A stretch of 60,906 bases of DNA, taken from NCBI RefSeq assembly GCF_027622945.1, contig NZ_JAPZVQ010000015.1, positions 38,017-98,922 on the forward strand, read 5' to 3'. A program made the position numbers and the translations under genes. The stretch comes from Glycomyces lechevalierae (GTDB lineage: Bacteria; Actinomycetota; Actinomycetes; Mycobacteriales; Micromonosporaceae). The notes under the pieces were generated by a model. The model did not search any database, had not been told where the DNA came from, and saw only the letters and a program-made list of their open reading frames with translations. Shown one piece after another: positions 33,326 to 41,912 of this stretch. Position 1 is the first letter of the stretch; each line of letters starts with the position of its first letter.

Positions 33326-33369
33326 ACGCGGAAGGGCCCGACGGGGATTCCCGCCGGGCCCTTCCGCGT
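33326..33369. terminator. Bidirectional hairpin terminator
   Basis: Fifteen-base stem ACGCGGAAGGGCCCG / CGGGCCCTTCCGCGT with an inner CGGG/CCCG hairpin. It lies between the plus-strand PLP gene and the minus-strand PBP gene and serves both. Confidence 0.85.
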
Positions 33370-33376
33370 GCATCGA

Positions 33377-36181
33377 TCAGTCGTGGTTGCGGCCGCCGCC
33401 GCCACCGCCGCCGCCTCCGCCACCCGGCTCGCACAGGCCGAGCGCCTGCGAGAACGGGTCGCACGTGTCCTGGCCCGGCGGCGGCGTCGCCGCCACGCAC
33501 TTCGTGTCGCCCGGGTTCGCCACGCAGTACGCGCTGCTCGCGTCGATCTTCCCCTGGTCGTTCAGGATGTCATCCACGATCGGACTGCCCGCGTGCGTGG
33601 CCTCCGACCAGGCCTTGACCTCATACCCCTCGGACTCGATCGCGCCGTTCATGAACTTGATCCACACCGGGTAGCTGAGCTTCGAACCGTAGACGCCGTC
33701 CGTGCCGCCGTCCTTGTTCAGCAGCGGCGCGGACTCCGCCGTCGCGTTGCCCACCCAGGCCGCGATGCTCAACTGCGGGATCGCGCCCACGTACCAGGTG
33801 TGCGCGTTCGCGTCCCCGTACTCGTCGCCCGCCTGCCAGGTACCGGTCTTGCCCGTGAGCGGCCGATCGCCGTCGATCTTGTCGCCCTCACCGGTGATGG
33901 TCGAACCCACGAACTGCAGATTGCGCGCGATGCCCGCGTCGATCGCCTGGTACGACTCGAGCTTCCGCTGCTCGGGGACCTTGTTGCCGTCGCGGTCGTA
34001 CACCGCCTCGACATAGTGCATCTCGTTGTACTTGCCGTCGGCCGCGATCGTCGCGTACACGCTCGCCATGTACGACACCGAGGTCGGGTACTGCCCGAAG
34101 CTGATGTGGTAGTAGAACGGCGAGTTCTTCGAGTCCAGGTCCAACTCGGTCTTCTTCGGCGTCACACCGTCGTCCTCGTAGCCGTCGAGCGAGGCGTAGA
34201 GGTCCATGTTGCCGTTCGCGTCCGTCTCGAACGAGCCGTCCTCGTGCTCGATGACACCGTGCCGCGAGTAGGTGATCGTCCCGTCCGCGGCGCGGTAGAA
34301 CCGGTACGTGACCGCGTTGCCGTTCTCATCGGTCTGCGTCAACTGCCGCAGGCCCATGTCGACCGCGGTCTTCAGGATCGAGGTCGCGCCGTACTTCTCG
34401 GCGATCGCGTACATCGGGGTGTTCTTGGACTGCCGCACCGCCTCGGTGAGGGTCATGTGGTCCGGCCCGTTCGTGTTCGAGCCCGCGTTCGAGATCGTGG
34501 GGTCCTCGAAGTCGGCGAGGGACTCGAACTCGCGCGGCGACTGGGCGTTCCACCACGAGTCGATCGACGCCCCGTTCTCGATCGCCGTCGCCGCCGTGAT
34601 CATCTTGAACGTCGACGACGGCGGGTGCGGGTTCTCCAGGCCGGCCTTGTCGATGCCGAGGCCGTTCTGCCCGCCGTAGTAGCCCAGCACCCGGCCGGTG
34701 CCCGGCTCGACCGCGACGACGGCGCTGGCCATCGACGCGTTGTACTCGTAGAGCGCCGCGTCCTTGTTGTTGTTGACGAACTCGAAGTAGCCGTCGTCGT
34801 TGACGTACTCGGCCGCTGCGGCGGCGTTCTCCACGCCGACCGGGTTGCCGTCGTCGTCGACGGGCTCGCCCGCCTCGTTCTCCTGGCGCTTGAGGTCGCC
34901 GCGACCCGCGGTCGACACGGCCTCGGCCTGGATGTCCGGGTCGAGGGTGAGCTCCACGGTGTAGCCGCCGGTGTTCGCCTCCTTGCCGTAGAAGTCCTCC
35001 TGCGTGAGGCCGTAGCGGCTCTCCAGCTCGTCCCAGACGTAGCCGTCGGTCGGGTTGGTGATGAAGCCGGTGGGCGTGTCGTGGCCCCACGTGCCCGGGT
35101 TCTGCAGCGCCTTCTGGGTCTCGGGCATGCCGGCGTCCAACTGCGTCTGGATCTCCGCCAGCTGCTCATCGCTCAGGTCGTCGGTCAGCGTCAGCAGGGA
35201 CTCCATGCCGAAGGTCCAGCGGTCGAGCGGGGCGGTGCTCTTCTCGTCGGCGATGAGCGGGTCGAACGAGCCGTCACCGGCCTTGACCTGCATGACCAGC
35301 ATCATGCCCTCGGCCCAGGTGAGGTCTTCGACCTTCTTGTTGAACCAGACCTCGGCGGCGGCCTCGATGCCGTACGCGCCGCGGCCGTAGAAGTTGAGGT
35401 TGAGGTAGTGGAGGAGGATCGTCTCCTTCGAGTTGTCCTGCTCCAGCTTCATGGCCATGACGGCCTCGCGGGCCTTGCGGCCGTACGAGATGTCGCCGCG
35501 GATGTCGGTGACCATGCCCGCGTACTGCTGGCTGATCGTCGAGGCGCCCTGCGTGTCGCCGCCCTTGAGGTTGTTGACCAGGGCGCGCATGGTGCCCTTG
35601 TAGTCGACGCCCTCGTGCTCGAAGTAGTCCTTGTCCTCGAGGGCCAGCAGCGACCAGATGACCTGGTCGGGGATGTCCTCGTAGTCGTCCACGAGCTTGC
35701 GGGTGTACTCGCCGTAGCCGGCGATCGGCGTCTCGCTGCCCGCGAGCGTGAACGTGGTGGACTCGCCGAACTCGAGGTCCTCGGGGGCGGGGACGCTCTG
35801 GAAGAACCAGGACCCGGCCACGGTGATCGCGCCGAGGAACATCAGGCACGCCATGATGAGCGCCGCGTAGACGCGGCGGCGGCGCACCGACATCTTCTTC
35901 TTCTTCTTCTTGCGCCCCTGCTTCGCCGCGCCGGGGACCGGCTTCGGCTTCGCCGCGCCGACCACGGACGCGCGGCCCATGTTGCCGCCGCCGGCGACCG
36001 ACGGCGGGCCCACCGGAGCGCCGGAGGGAGCACCGGCGGGAGGGCCGGGCGGGGGACCGTAGGAAGGACCGGCAGGAGGGCCGACCGGCGGTCCGGCGGG
36101 CGGACCCGCCGGAGGACCTACCCGCGGGCCTGGAGGGGGACCGGCCTGGTGGTGCGGGGCAGGGTGCTGAAAGTCGCTCAT
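33377..36181 (-). CDS. Bifunctional class A penicillin-binding protein (transglycosylase/transpeptidase)
   Basis: Polymerises and crosslinks peptidoglycan. The 934-residue protein starts at ATG 36181. A cytoplasmic Pro/Gly-rich repeat region (about 5-75) and a basic stretch (KQGRKKKKKKMSVRRRR) precede one transmembrane helix near residue 110. The GT51 glycosyltransferase domain has EDKDYFEHEGVDYKG (catalytic Glu) and GASTISQQYAGM. The transpeptidase domain has SSTFK (SxxK), SKN (SxN) and KTGT. The C-terminus ends in a poly-Gly run of about eleven residues and RNHD. A Pro-rich cytoplasmic tail typical of PonA is present. Upstream (36182-36462) is promoter sequence with no gene. Confidence 0.93.
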   Translation of the reverse strand: MSDFQHPAPHHQAGPPPGPRVGPPAGPPAGPPVGPPAGPSYGPPPGPPAGAPSGAPVGPPSVAGGGNMGRASVVGAAKPKPVPGAAKQGRKKKKKKMSVRRRRVYAALIMACLMFLGAITVAGSWFFQSVPAPEDLEFGESTTFTLAGSETPIAGYGEYTRKLVDDYEDIPDQVIWSLLALEDKDYFEHEGVDYKGTMRALVNNLKGGDTQGASTISQQYAGMVTDIRGDISYGRKAREAVMAMKLEQDNSKETILLHYLNLNFYGRGAYGIEAAAEVWFNKKVEDLTWAEGMMLVMQVKAGDGSFDPLIADEKSTAPLDRWTFGMESLLTLTDDLSDEQLAEIQTQLDAGMPETQKALQNPGTWGHDTPTGFITNPTDGYVWDELESRYGLTQEDFYGKEANTGGYTVELTLDPDIQAEAVSTAGRGDLKRQENEAGEPVDDDGNPVGVENAAAAAEYVNDDGYFEFVNNNKDAALYEYNASMASAVVAVEPGTGRVLGYYGGQNGLGIDKAGLENPHPPSSTFKMITAATAIENGASIDSWWNAQSPREFESLADFEDPTISNAGSNTNGPDHMTLTEAVRQSKNTPMYAIAEKYGATSILKTAVDMGLRQLTQTDENGNAVTYRFYRAADGTITYSRHGVIEHEDGSFETDANGNMDLYASLDGYEDDGVTPKKTELDLDSKNSPFYYHISFGQYPTSVSYMASVYATIAADGKYNEMHYVEAVYDRDGNKVPEQRKLESYQAIDAGIARNLQFVGSTITGEGDKIDGDRPLTGKTGTWQAGDEYGDANAHTWYVGAIPQLSIAAWVGNATAESAPLLNKDGGTDGVYGSKLSYPVWIKFMNGAIESEGYEVKAWSEATHAGSPIVDDILNDQGKIDASSAYCVANPGDTKCVAATPPPGQDTCDPFSQALGLCEPGGGGGGGGGGGRNHD

Positions 36182-36462
36182 GCTCAACCATCCACGAGTT
36201 GTGAGGTGCCGACCCGCGGCGTGCGGCCTGCGATCGGCTTCGGCGAGCGCTGCTGAGGAGCAGTTAGGCTGGCGCCCGCAGAACCTTGGATGTTAGCGGA
36301 CCACGCCCGGTAGGCGAGGAGTGCTCGGTTTCCCGGGTGAGGAAGGCCGCTTATCGACCACCTTAGACCCTTACCGCCACACGGTAACCGGCACGCCGGT
36401 GACGAACCGGTACACACCGTCACCACCCGGCAGCACCCCCCGCGGCCCTGCCGTTCACCTTG

Positions 36463-38115
36463 CTACCCGGCCGCCTCCTTCGCGACGCCCCGCGCGGCCT
36501 GCCTCCCCGAGAACAGGCAGCCGCCCAGGAACGTGCCTTCCAGCGACCGGTACCCGTGCATCCCCCCGCCGCCGAACCCGGCCGCCTCGCCGGCCGCGTA
36601 CAGGCCCGGCAGCACCGAACCGTCCGCCCGCAGGACCCGGCCGTCCAGATCGGTCTGCAAGCCGCCCAAGGTCTTCCGTGTCAACAGGTTCAACCGGACC
36701 CCGATGAGCGGCCCGGCCTTCGGGTCGAGCAGCCGGTGCGGGCTCGCGACCCGGATGAGCTTGTCGCCGCGGTAGTTCCGCGCCCCTCGCAGGGCCGTGA
36801 TCTGCAGGTCCTTCGTGAACTTGTTGTCCATCTCGGCGTCCCGCGCCTCGACCGCCGCGCGCACCGTCTCGTAGTCGAGCAGCCCCTCGCCGGTGATGCC
36901 GTTCATCTTCGCCACCAGCTCCGGCAGCGTCGCCGCCACCGCGAAGTCCGCGCCGTGCTTCTTGAACGCCTCCACCGGCGCCGGAGCGCCCGGCAGAACC
37001 CGCTTGAGCAGCAGCTTGATGTCCTTGCCCGTCAGATCCGGGTTCTGCTCGGACCCGGAGAGCGCGAACTCCTTCTCCAGGATCTTCTGCGTCAGCACGA
37101 ACCACGTGTATTCGTGGCCCGTGGTCATGATGTGCTCCAGCGTGCCCAGCGTGTCGAACCCGGGGAACAGCGGCGCCGGAAGCCGCTTCCCGGTCGCGTC
37201 CAGCCACAGCGACGACGGCCCGGGCAGGATCCGGATGCCGTGGTGCGGCCAGATCGGGTCCCAGTTCTCGATGCCCTCGGTGTAGTGCCACATCCGGTCG
37301 CGGTTGATGAGGTTCGCCCCGGCCGCCTCGGCGATCCCGAGCATCCGGCCGTCCACATGCGCCGGCACGCCCGAGATGAGCCGCTTCGGCGGCTTTCCCA
37401 GCCGCTCGGGCCAGTTCTGCCGCACCAGGTCGAAGTTCCCGCCGATCCCGCCCGACGTGACGACCACGGCCTCGGCGCCGAGTTCGAACTCGCCCAGCGC
37501 CTCCCGCGTCGTCGCCACCCCGCGCGCCGACTCGTCCGGGGAGAGGAGCGTCCCCGAGACGCCCGTGACGACCCCATCGGTCGTTACCAGCTGATCCACC
37601 CGATGGCGGAACTTGAGCTGCAGCTTCCCGTCCCGCTCGGCCTGCCGCACCCGCTGCGCGAACGGCTCCACGATCCCCGGTCCCGTGCCCCAGGTGATGT
37701 GGAAGCGCGGCACCGAGTTCCCGTGCCCCTGCGCCGTATAACCCCCGCGCTCGGCCCACCCGACCACCGGGAAGAACCGCACTCCCATGGCGTGCAGCCA
37801 GGCCCGCTTCTCCCCGGATGCGAAGTCCACGTACGCCTCGGCCCACTTCCGCGGCCACTCGTCCTCCGGCCGGTCGAACCCGGCCGTCCCGAGCCAGTCC
37901 TGCCACGCGAGCTCGTGCGAGTCCTTGATCCCCATCCGCCGCTGCTCCGGCGAATCGACCAGGAACAACCCCCCGAACGACCAGAACGCCTGCCCCCCGA
38001 GCGACTGCTCGCCCTCCTGCTCGAGCACCGTCACGCTCTTCCCGAGCCCGACCAGCTCGACAGCAGCGGCCAACCCGGCCAACCCCGCCCCGACAACGAT
38101 GACGTCACTGTCCAT
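36463..38115 (-). CDS. FAD-binding dehydrogenase (KstD/fumarate reductase-like)
   Basis: A 550-residue flavoprotein. The N-terminal dinucleotide motif is VIVVGAGLAGLAAAVEL (GxGxxG) and the second flavin-binding part has GGQAFWSFGGLFLV. The C-terminal FAD motif is GLYAAGEAAGFGGGGMHGYR, with LEGTFLGGCLFSGRQAAR. It belongs to the family that includes 3-ketosteroid dehydrogenases and flavocytochrome c-type fumarate reductases, but lacks enough information for a substrate. The start is ATG 38115. It stands in series with the flavin reductase gene 73 bp upstream. Confidence 0.85.
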   Translation of the reverse strand: MDSDVIVVGAGLAGLAAAVELVGLGKSVTVLEQEGEQSLGGQAFWSFGGLFLVDSPEQRRMGIKDSHELAWQDWLGTAGFDRPEDEWPRKWAEAYVDFASGEKRAWLHAMGVRFFPVVGWAERGGYTAQGHGNSVPRFHITWGTGPGIVEPFAQRVRQAERDGKLQLKFRHRVDQLVTTDGVVTGVSGTLLSPDESARGVATTREALGEFELGAEAVVVTSGGIGGNFDLVRQNWPERLGKPPKRLISGVPAHVDGRMLGIAEAAGANLINRDRMWHYTEGIENWDPIWPHHGIRILPGPSSLWLDATGKRLPAPLFPGFDTLGTLEHIMTTGHEYTWFVLTQKILEKEFALSGSEQNPDLTGKDIKLLLKRVLPGAPAPVEAFKKHGADFAVAATLPELVAKMNGITGEGLLDYETVRAAVEARDAEMDNKFTKDLQITALRGARNYRGDKLIRVASPHRLLDPKAGPLIGVRLNLLTRKTLGGLQTDLDGRVLRADGSVLPGLYAAGEAAGFGGGGMHGYRSLEGTFLGGCLFSGRQAARGVAKEAAG

Positions 38116-38188
38116 CGCCCACGCCTCCCCAGCAGCACACGACGCCTACTGGCGCGTAGCGTCAATATGCCAGCCTCGCGACGCCCGG

Positions 38189-38830
38189 TCAACTGATCGG
38201 AGTCTCCTCCTTACGGAGCCCTTGATGCGGCATCCGCCAGGCCTCCGCCAGCGTCGACGGCCGCAGGTTCTCCGCGCCCCCGAAGTACTCGCAGAACTTC
38301 ATGATCAGCGGGTCCCAACCCACCGGGTCCACATAGTCCGTCCCTGGCACCAGCAGCCCCTCCTCGATATGCGCCCGCACCACCCGCACCTCGAACGCCG
38401 TGGCCGTGCCCGAGAAGTCATGCGCCCGCTCCACCGCGCACTCCAACTGAATCGGACACTCCGCCACCCGCGGCGCCCCGACCACCTCGGACCGCTGCGG
38501 CGTCAACCCGGCGGCGGCGAACTTGTCCGCCTCGAACCGGTACCCCTTGGCGACCTTCGTATCCGGCACCGGATCCCGCCCCGTCAACGGCGCCAGCAGG
38601 TCCACCGCATCCACCAGCGCCGACGGCACCAGATTGACCACGCACTCCCGCTCCCGCAACAGGTTCTCCGTCGTCTTCGACCGATTCCCCATGCCCAACA
38701 TCGCCGACTGCCCCAACCACCACGCCGAAGACATCGGCGCCACATTCGCCGACCCATCCCCGTTCCGGCTGCTGATCAACACCACCGGCGTTCCGAAGTA
38801 CAACACCTTCAGATCCGCTTCAACATGCAT
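38189..38830 (-). CDS. Flavin reductase-like FMN-binding protein
   Basis: A 213-residue split-barrel flavin-binding protein. VLYFGTPVVLISSRNGDGSANVAPMSSAWW is the classical FMN-binding strand and loop pattern, and RECVVNLV and CPIQLECAVE are also conserved. GGAGG lies six bases before ATG 38830, so the longer frame upstream is rejected. Such proteins reduce FMN/FAD for a partner monooxygenase or bind FMN as oxygenases. The adjacent FAD dehydrogenase is a possible partner, though this is only inferred. Confidence 0.85.
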   Translation of the reverse strand: MHVEADLKVLYFGTPVVLISSRNGDGSANVAPMSSAWWLGQSAMLGMGNRSKTTENLLRERECVVNLVPSALVDAVDLLAPLTGRDPVPDTKVAKGYRFEADKFAAAGLTPQRSEVVGAPRVAECPIQLECAVERAHDFSGTATAFEVRVVRAHIEEGLLVPGTDYVDPVGWDPLIMKFCEYFGGAENLRPSTLAEAWRMPHQGLRKEETPIS

Positions 38831-38989
38831 GACGCCCTCCAACTGAACCGAGAGCCCCAACTCAACCCGCCCCACCCCCACCCCCGCTGGCCAAAAATCG
38901 ACCTCGCGCTTCCGGACCCCGGCGAGCGCTCCACGGAACTAGACTGGCCTCTCCGCTTATGAAGGGCCCCAAGGAGGTAGCAACATCCG

Positions 38990-39985
38990 ATGGATGAGGA
39001 CCAGCATCTGCAGCTCGGCGGCATCTACACCCGCGACGATCTGGAAGCCATCTTCGGCGGCCGCCGTATGAGGGGAATCGCCCGCGCATCGAAGGGCCCG
39101 TATGTCCTCCTGTACGCAGACCCCTCGAAAGGCAGGGGGCACGGTTACCACGACAGCTTGGATGCCGAAGAGGACGAGCTTGGAGCACTTGCGTATTACA
39201 GCGGTGAAGGTCAACGGTCTCAGGGCACGCAGAAGCTTAGCGATGGGAACAGCGCAATCCTCAACCATCGCGCTGAAGGACGAGACCTGCTGCTTTTCTG
39301 GGCGGTTGGTGAAGTCGAAGGTCGCAAACAAAGACGCCACCAGTATGTCGGCAAGTTTGCGGTCGACAAGACCAGGCCGTACTTCCTGCGCGCTGACCAT
39401 GGCAGCGATGGCGAGCGCGACGTCTACGTCTTCCGGCTACGGCCAGTGGGGGCTATCGCGAAGCCGCCGATCGACTACATGCCGGTGACCATCGAAACGA
39501 CCTACACGGAGACTCACCCGGGGCCTCTGCTTGATCCAATCGACGAAGCATCAAGCAAGCTGATCGAGCTTGAAAAGAATTCAGCGGGCGAATTCATTCG
39601 CAGGGCGACTTCCGAAATGAAGATCGAACGCCGTGAAGGCGCGCTTGTTGACCGTTTTGAAGAATTCCTGGCCAAGAGGCAACACGTCGCCAAGCGGTGG
39701 TTCGTCAGCCCTCGCGGTCATCGGCGGGGCTTCCAGACAGACCTGTTCGATGACACCGCGAATGTCCTGTATGAGGCGAAGGGCAAGGCCGATCGAAACT
39801 CGGTGAGGATGGCGATCGGGCAGCTCTTCGACTACCGCCGTTCGATCGAACCGTCGCCGTTGTTGGCAATCTTGCTTCCTGAAGCGCCGGAGCCGGATCT
39901 TCGCAGCCTCATCGAGTCGGTCGGGATCGCCCTCGTCTACGAAGAGAACGGAGCCTTCGTAGGTTGGCCGGTCGGCGGGAGCTAG
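38990..39985 (+). CDS. Modification-dependent restriction endonuclease (SRA-like plus PD-(D/E)XK)
   Basis: The 331-residue protein has an N-terminal SRA-like region: ALAYYSGEGQRSQGT (61-80) and QKLSDGNSAILNH (81-93) match the SRA pattern YTGxG...DQKLxxGNxAL, then LLFWAVGEV and HQYVGKFAV. SRA domains flip out 5-methyl- or 5-hydroxymethylcytosine. The C-terminal part is a PD-(D/E)XK nuclease: GFQTDLFDD (Asp 251), YEAKGKADR (Glu 262, Lys 264), AIGQLFDYRR (Gln 278). The combination implies cleavage of modified DNA, as in type IV restriction. AAGGAGG lies 11 bases before ATG 38990. The gene is visibly poorer in GC (about 55-58%) and uses AT-ending codons, suggesting transfer. It converges on the methyltransferase gene, overlapping by four bases. 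Confidence 0.72.
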   Translation: MDEDQHLQLGGIYTRDDLEAIFGGRRMRGIARASKGPYVLLYADPSKGRGHGYHDSLDAEEDELGALAYYSGEGQRSQGTQKLSDGNSAILNHRAEGRDLLLFWAVGEVEGRKQRRHQYVGKFAVDKTRPYFLRADHGSDGERDVYVFRLRPVGAIAKPPIDYMPVTIETTYTETHPGPLLDPIDEASSKLIELEKNSAGEFIRRATSEMKIERREGALVDRFEEFLAKRQHVAKRWFVSPRGHRRGFQTDLFDDTANVLYEAKGKADRNSVRMAIGQLFDYRRSIEPSPLLAILLPEAPEPDLRSLIESVGIALVYEENGAFVGWPVGGS

Positions 39986-40722
39986 GCGGGTTTTTGCCAG
40001 GTTGAGATGTGGGTTCTGCTTTCGTGGGTGAAGGGGGTGGCGTGCCAGTCCTGCCAGCGGGTGCGGAGGGTCATGCCGGCGATGCGAGCCATGAGGTCGA
40101 GTTCGGCGGGCCAGGTGTAGCGGAAGGGGATGGACTTCTGGCGGGCGGTGCCGTCGTCGTTGAGGGTGATGTAGTTGGAGCTCATCTGCTGGGTGGCGCA
40201 GTCGTAGCGGTCGAAGGCGAAGCGGCGGGGGCCGATCGCGTAGGGGACGGCTTCTTGGCCGGGCGGGAGTTCGCGGAGTCTGGGGATGCCGGTTTCGATG
40301 ACGAAGCAGCCGCCGGGTTCGAGGTGGGCGGCGGCGTTCTCGAAGCAGGCGACTTGGGCGTCCTGGGAGGTGAGGTTGCCGATCGTGTTGAAGACGAGGT
40401 AGACCACGCTGAAGGTGCCCTCGGCGCGGGTGGAGGTGATGTCGCCGATGGTGATGGCGATGTCCTGGCCGCCGGGTTTGGCGCGGAGTTGCGCGGTCAT
40501 GTCGGGTGAGAGGTCGATGCCGCTGACCGGGACGCCTCGGGCGGCGAGGGGGAGGGCGATTCTGCCGGTGCCGGAGGCGAACTCGAGGGCGCGGCCGTTG
40601 CCGGCGAGGTCGGCCAGGACGTCGACGACGGGGTCGACCTTTTCCGGTGCGAACATCTCGGCGGAACTCTGGTCGTAGGTGGCCGCCGCGTCGCCGCTGA
40701 AGTGGTCCGTGAGCTCGATCAT
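39982..40722 (-). CDS. Class I SAM-dependent methyltransferase
   Basis: A 246-residue methyltransferase with motif I ALEFASGTGRIALPLAARG near residue 50, GIDLSPDM in motif II and a C-terminal beta region (IPFRYTWPAELDLMARIAGM) as in the methyltransferase-25 family. The NPPY catalytic motif of DNA methyltransferases is absent, so it is a small-molecule enzyme, not a partner of the nuclease. Start ATG 40722 was taken because the upstream frame lacks family similarity. Its stop overlaps the SRA-nuclease stop by four bases, tail to tail. Confidence 0.85.
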   Translation of the reverse strand: MIELTDHFSGDAAATYDQSSAEMFAPEKVDPVVDVLADLAGNGRALEFASGTGRIALPLAARGVPVSGIDLSPDMTAQLRAKPGGQDIAITIGDITSTRAEGTFSVVYLVFNTIGNLTSQDAQVACFENAAAHLEPGGCFVIETGIPRLRELPPGQEAVPYAIGPRRFAFDRYDCATQQMSSNYITLNDDGTARQKSIPFRYTWPAELDLMARIAGMTLRTRWQDWHATPFTHESRTHISTWQKPA

Positions 40723-40862
40723 CTTCGGATCGTAACGGCTGCAACAGGCTGCGAGCCGAGCTTTTCTCCGGAGCGGTGCGCACCCGCGGCCGTCGTGGGG
40801 GACATGCACGCGTGCTCGATGCCTTCCACGCCGCGGAACGCGGTGAAACTTATGCTACTCTC

Positions 40863-40885
40863 GGGTAACTTTGTTGGCGGGTAAC
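40863..40885. promoter_or_regulatory. Direct repeat GGGTAAC upstream of the thioesterase gene
   Basis: GGGTAAC occurs at 40863-40869 and 40879-40885, 16 nt apart, 29 bp before the start, just downstream of a TATGCT-like -10 box. It could be a repressor site. The spacing does not fit the MtrA direct repeat. Confidence 0.3.
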
Positions 40886-40913
40886 GATGCCGGTCTGACT
40901 TCGGTGGTGCTTG

Positions 40914-41438
40914 ATGAACCTCTACTTTCGGCTGCTCATGCTGTTGCTGCGACTGCGCCGGCGGGGTCCGCTGGCGTTGTGGGATACGGCCGAGACTCCT
41001 TTCCGGGTCGTGCCGACGGACCTTGATCCGTTGGGGCACATGACCAACGGCCGGTATCTGACGATCATGGACGTCGGACGGATCGATCTGATGATGCGGT
41101 CCGGGTTCTGGTCGAAGATGAAGGCGCAGGGCTGGTACCCGGTCGTGGCCGGGCAGACGATCACGTACCGGAAGTCGTTGCGGCCGTGGCAGTTGTTCGA
41201 GCTGCGGACCCGCGTGCTCGGGTTCGACGAGCGGTGGGGGTACATCGAGCAGACCTTCTGCGTCGGGAGCACCGTGTACGCCCAGGCCTTCGTGCGGACC
41301 CGGTTCCTCAAGAAGTCCGGGGGATCGGTCGAGCACGACGAGCTGGAGAAGCTCGCGGGCGGCTTCCCGACTGAGCTGCAGGTGCCCGAGTGGCTGCTGC
41401 AGTGGACGGCCGCGACCCGCCTCAACAGCGCGAAGTGA
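40914..41438 (+). CDS. Acyl-CoA thioesterase-like protein
   Basis: A 174-residue hot-dog fold protein of the 4-hydroxybenzoyl-CoA thioesterase/THEM6 type. FRVVPTDLDPLGHMTNGRYLTIMDVGR holds the D-x-x-x-HM-N motif. TYRKSLRPWQLFELRTRVLGFDERWGYIEQTF gives the following strands. An N-terminal hydrophobic stretch (about 3-14) may be a membrane contact. It should hydrolyse an acyl thioester, substrate unknown. ATG 40914 follows GGTGGTG; a TTG one codon upstream is less likely. Confidence 0.85.
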   Translation: MNLYFRLLMLLLRLRRRGPLALWDTAETPFRVVPTDLDPLGHMTNGRYLTIMDVGRIDLMMRSGFWSKMKAQGWYPVVAGQTITYRKSLRPWQLFELRTRVLGFDERWGYIEQTFCVGSTVYAQAFVRTRFLKKSGGSVEHDELEKLAGGFPTELQVPEWLLQWTAATRLNSAK

Positions 41439-41455
41439 GCCGCGGCCGCATCAGG

Positions 41456-41752
41456 TCAGCGCGCCGGAGGCAGTGCCGGTGGCGGTGCGGGGTCGGGCGG
41501 TGAGGGCGGCGCGATCTCGGGTGGGGCCGGGAGTTCCCAGGCGGCGTGGCGGAGCTGGGCCACCAGGTGGTCCGCTGCCGATTCGATGTCCTCGCGGCGG
41601 AGCCGGTCGTCCAGGCGGTTCGAGGCGATGCGGGCGAGGATGAGGATGTTGAGCGCGGTCTCGCGGAGCAGGTGGTTGAGTGGGATGCGCTTGCGGGCGC
41701 CGGCGAGTGCGGTTATGGAATCGGCGAGGTGCTCGAGTTCGGGTGCGGACAT
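41456..41752 (-). CDS. Small protein of unknown function
   Basis: A 98-residue product starting at ATG 41752 (GGAGGC six bases upstream decides the start). It is mostly helical and Leu/Ala/Arg-rich (residues 1-70) with a Pro-rich C-terminal tail. No family recognised. It converges on the thioesterase gene. Confidence 0.5.
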   Translation of the reverse strand: MSAPELEHLADSITALAGARKRIPLNHLLRETALNILILARIASNRLDDRLRREDIESAADHLVAQLRHAAWELPAPPEIAPPSPPDPAPPPALPPAR

Positions 41753-41869
41753 CGGTGCCTCCAGTTGTTGTGCAGTTGTGTCGGGCGAGATCGCCACGTT
41801 GCGGAAAGTGTAGAGACAGGCACTGACAGTTTTGCTCGCCAGCGCTGGGCGGGGTTCCGAACAGACTTC

Positions 41870-41897
41870 GGGGCGGAAGGTAAAAGCCTTCCGCCCC
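41870..41897 (-). terminator. Hairpin terminator after the methyltransferase gene
   Basis: Eleven-base perfect stem GGGGCGGAAGG / CCTTCCGCCCC with loop TAAAAG, 16 bases after the minus-strand methyltransferase stop. Confidence 0.8.
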
Positions 41898-41912
41898 AAG
41901 GGTTTGATGAGG

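Noticed and set aside
33377..33430. Poly-Gly codon run at the PBP C-terminus as an assembly error
   Set aside because: The run uses mixed GGN codons, keeps the frame and is followed by a normal stop, so it is a plausible natural tail.
32357..36256. A very long plus-strand open frame of about 1299 codons across the PLP and PBP genes
   Set aside because: Arg/His/Pro-rich shadow of the real genes in another frame. No family similarity and it covers a bidirectional terminator.
39982..40722. Methyltransferase as the cognate modification enzyme of the adjacent nuclease
   Set aside because: Lacks NPPY or PCQ motifs of DNA methyltransferases, and its fold is that of small-molecule enzymes. It would also contradict a modification-dependent nuclease.
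40702..40884. A 60-codon frame starting MVRELDHL
   Set aside because: Overlaps the 5' end of the methyltransferase gene and the intergenic promoter region. No ribosome site and no similarity.
40863..40885. MtrA binding site (GTAAC direct repeat)
   Set aside because: The two GTAAC units are 16 nt apart, not the roughly 11-nt spacing of MtrA sites.
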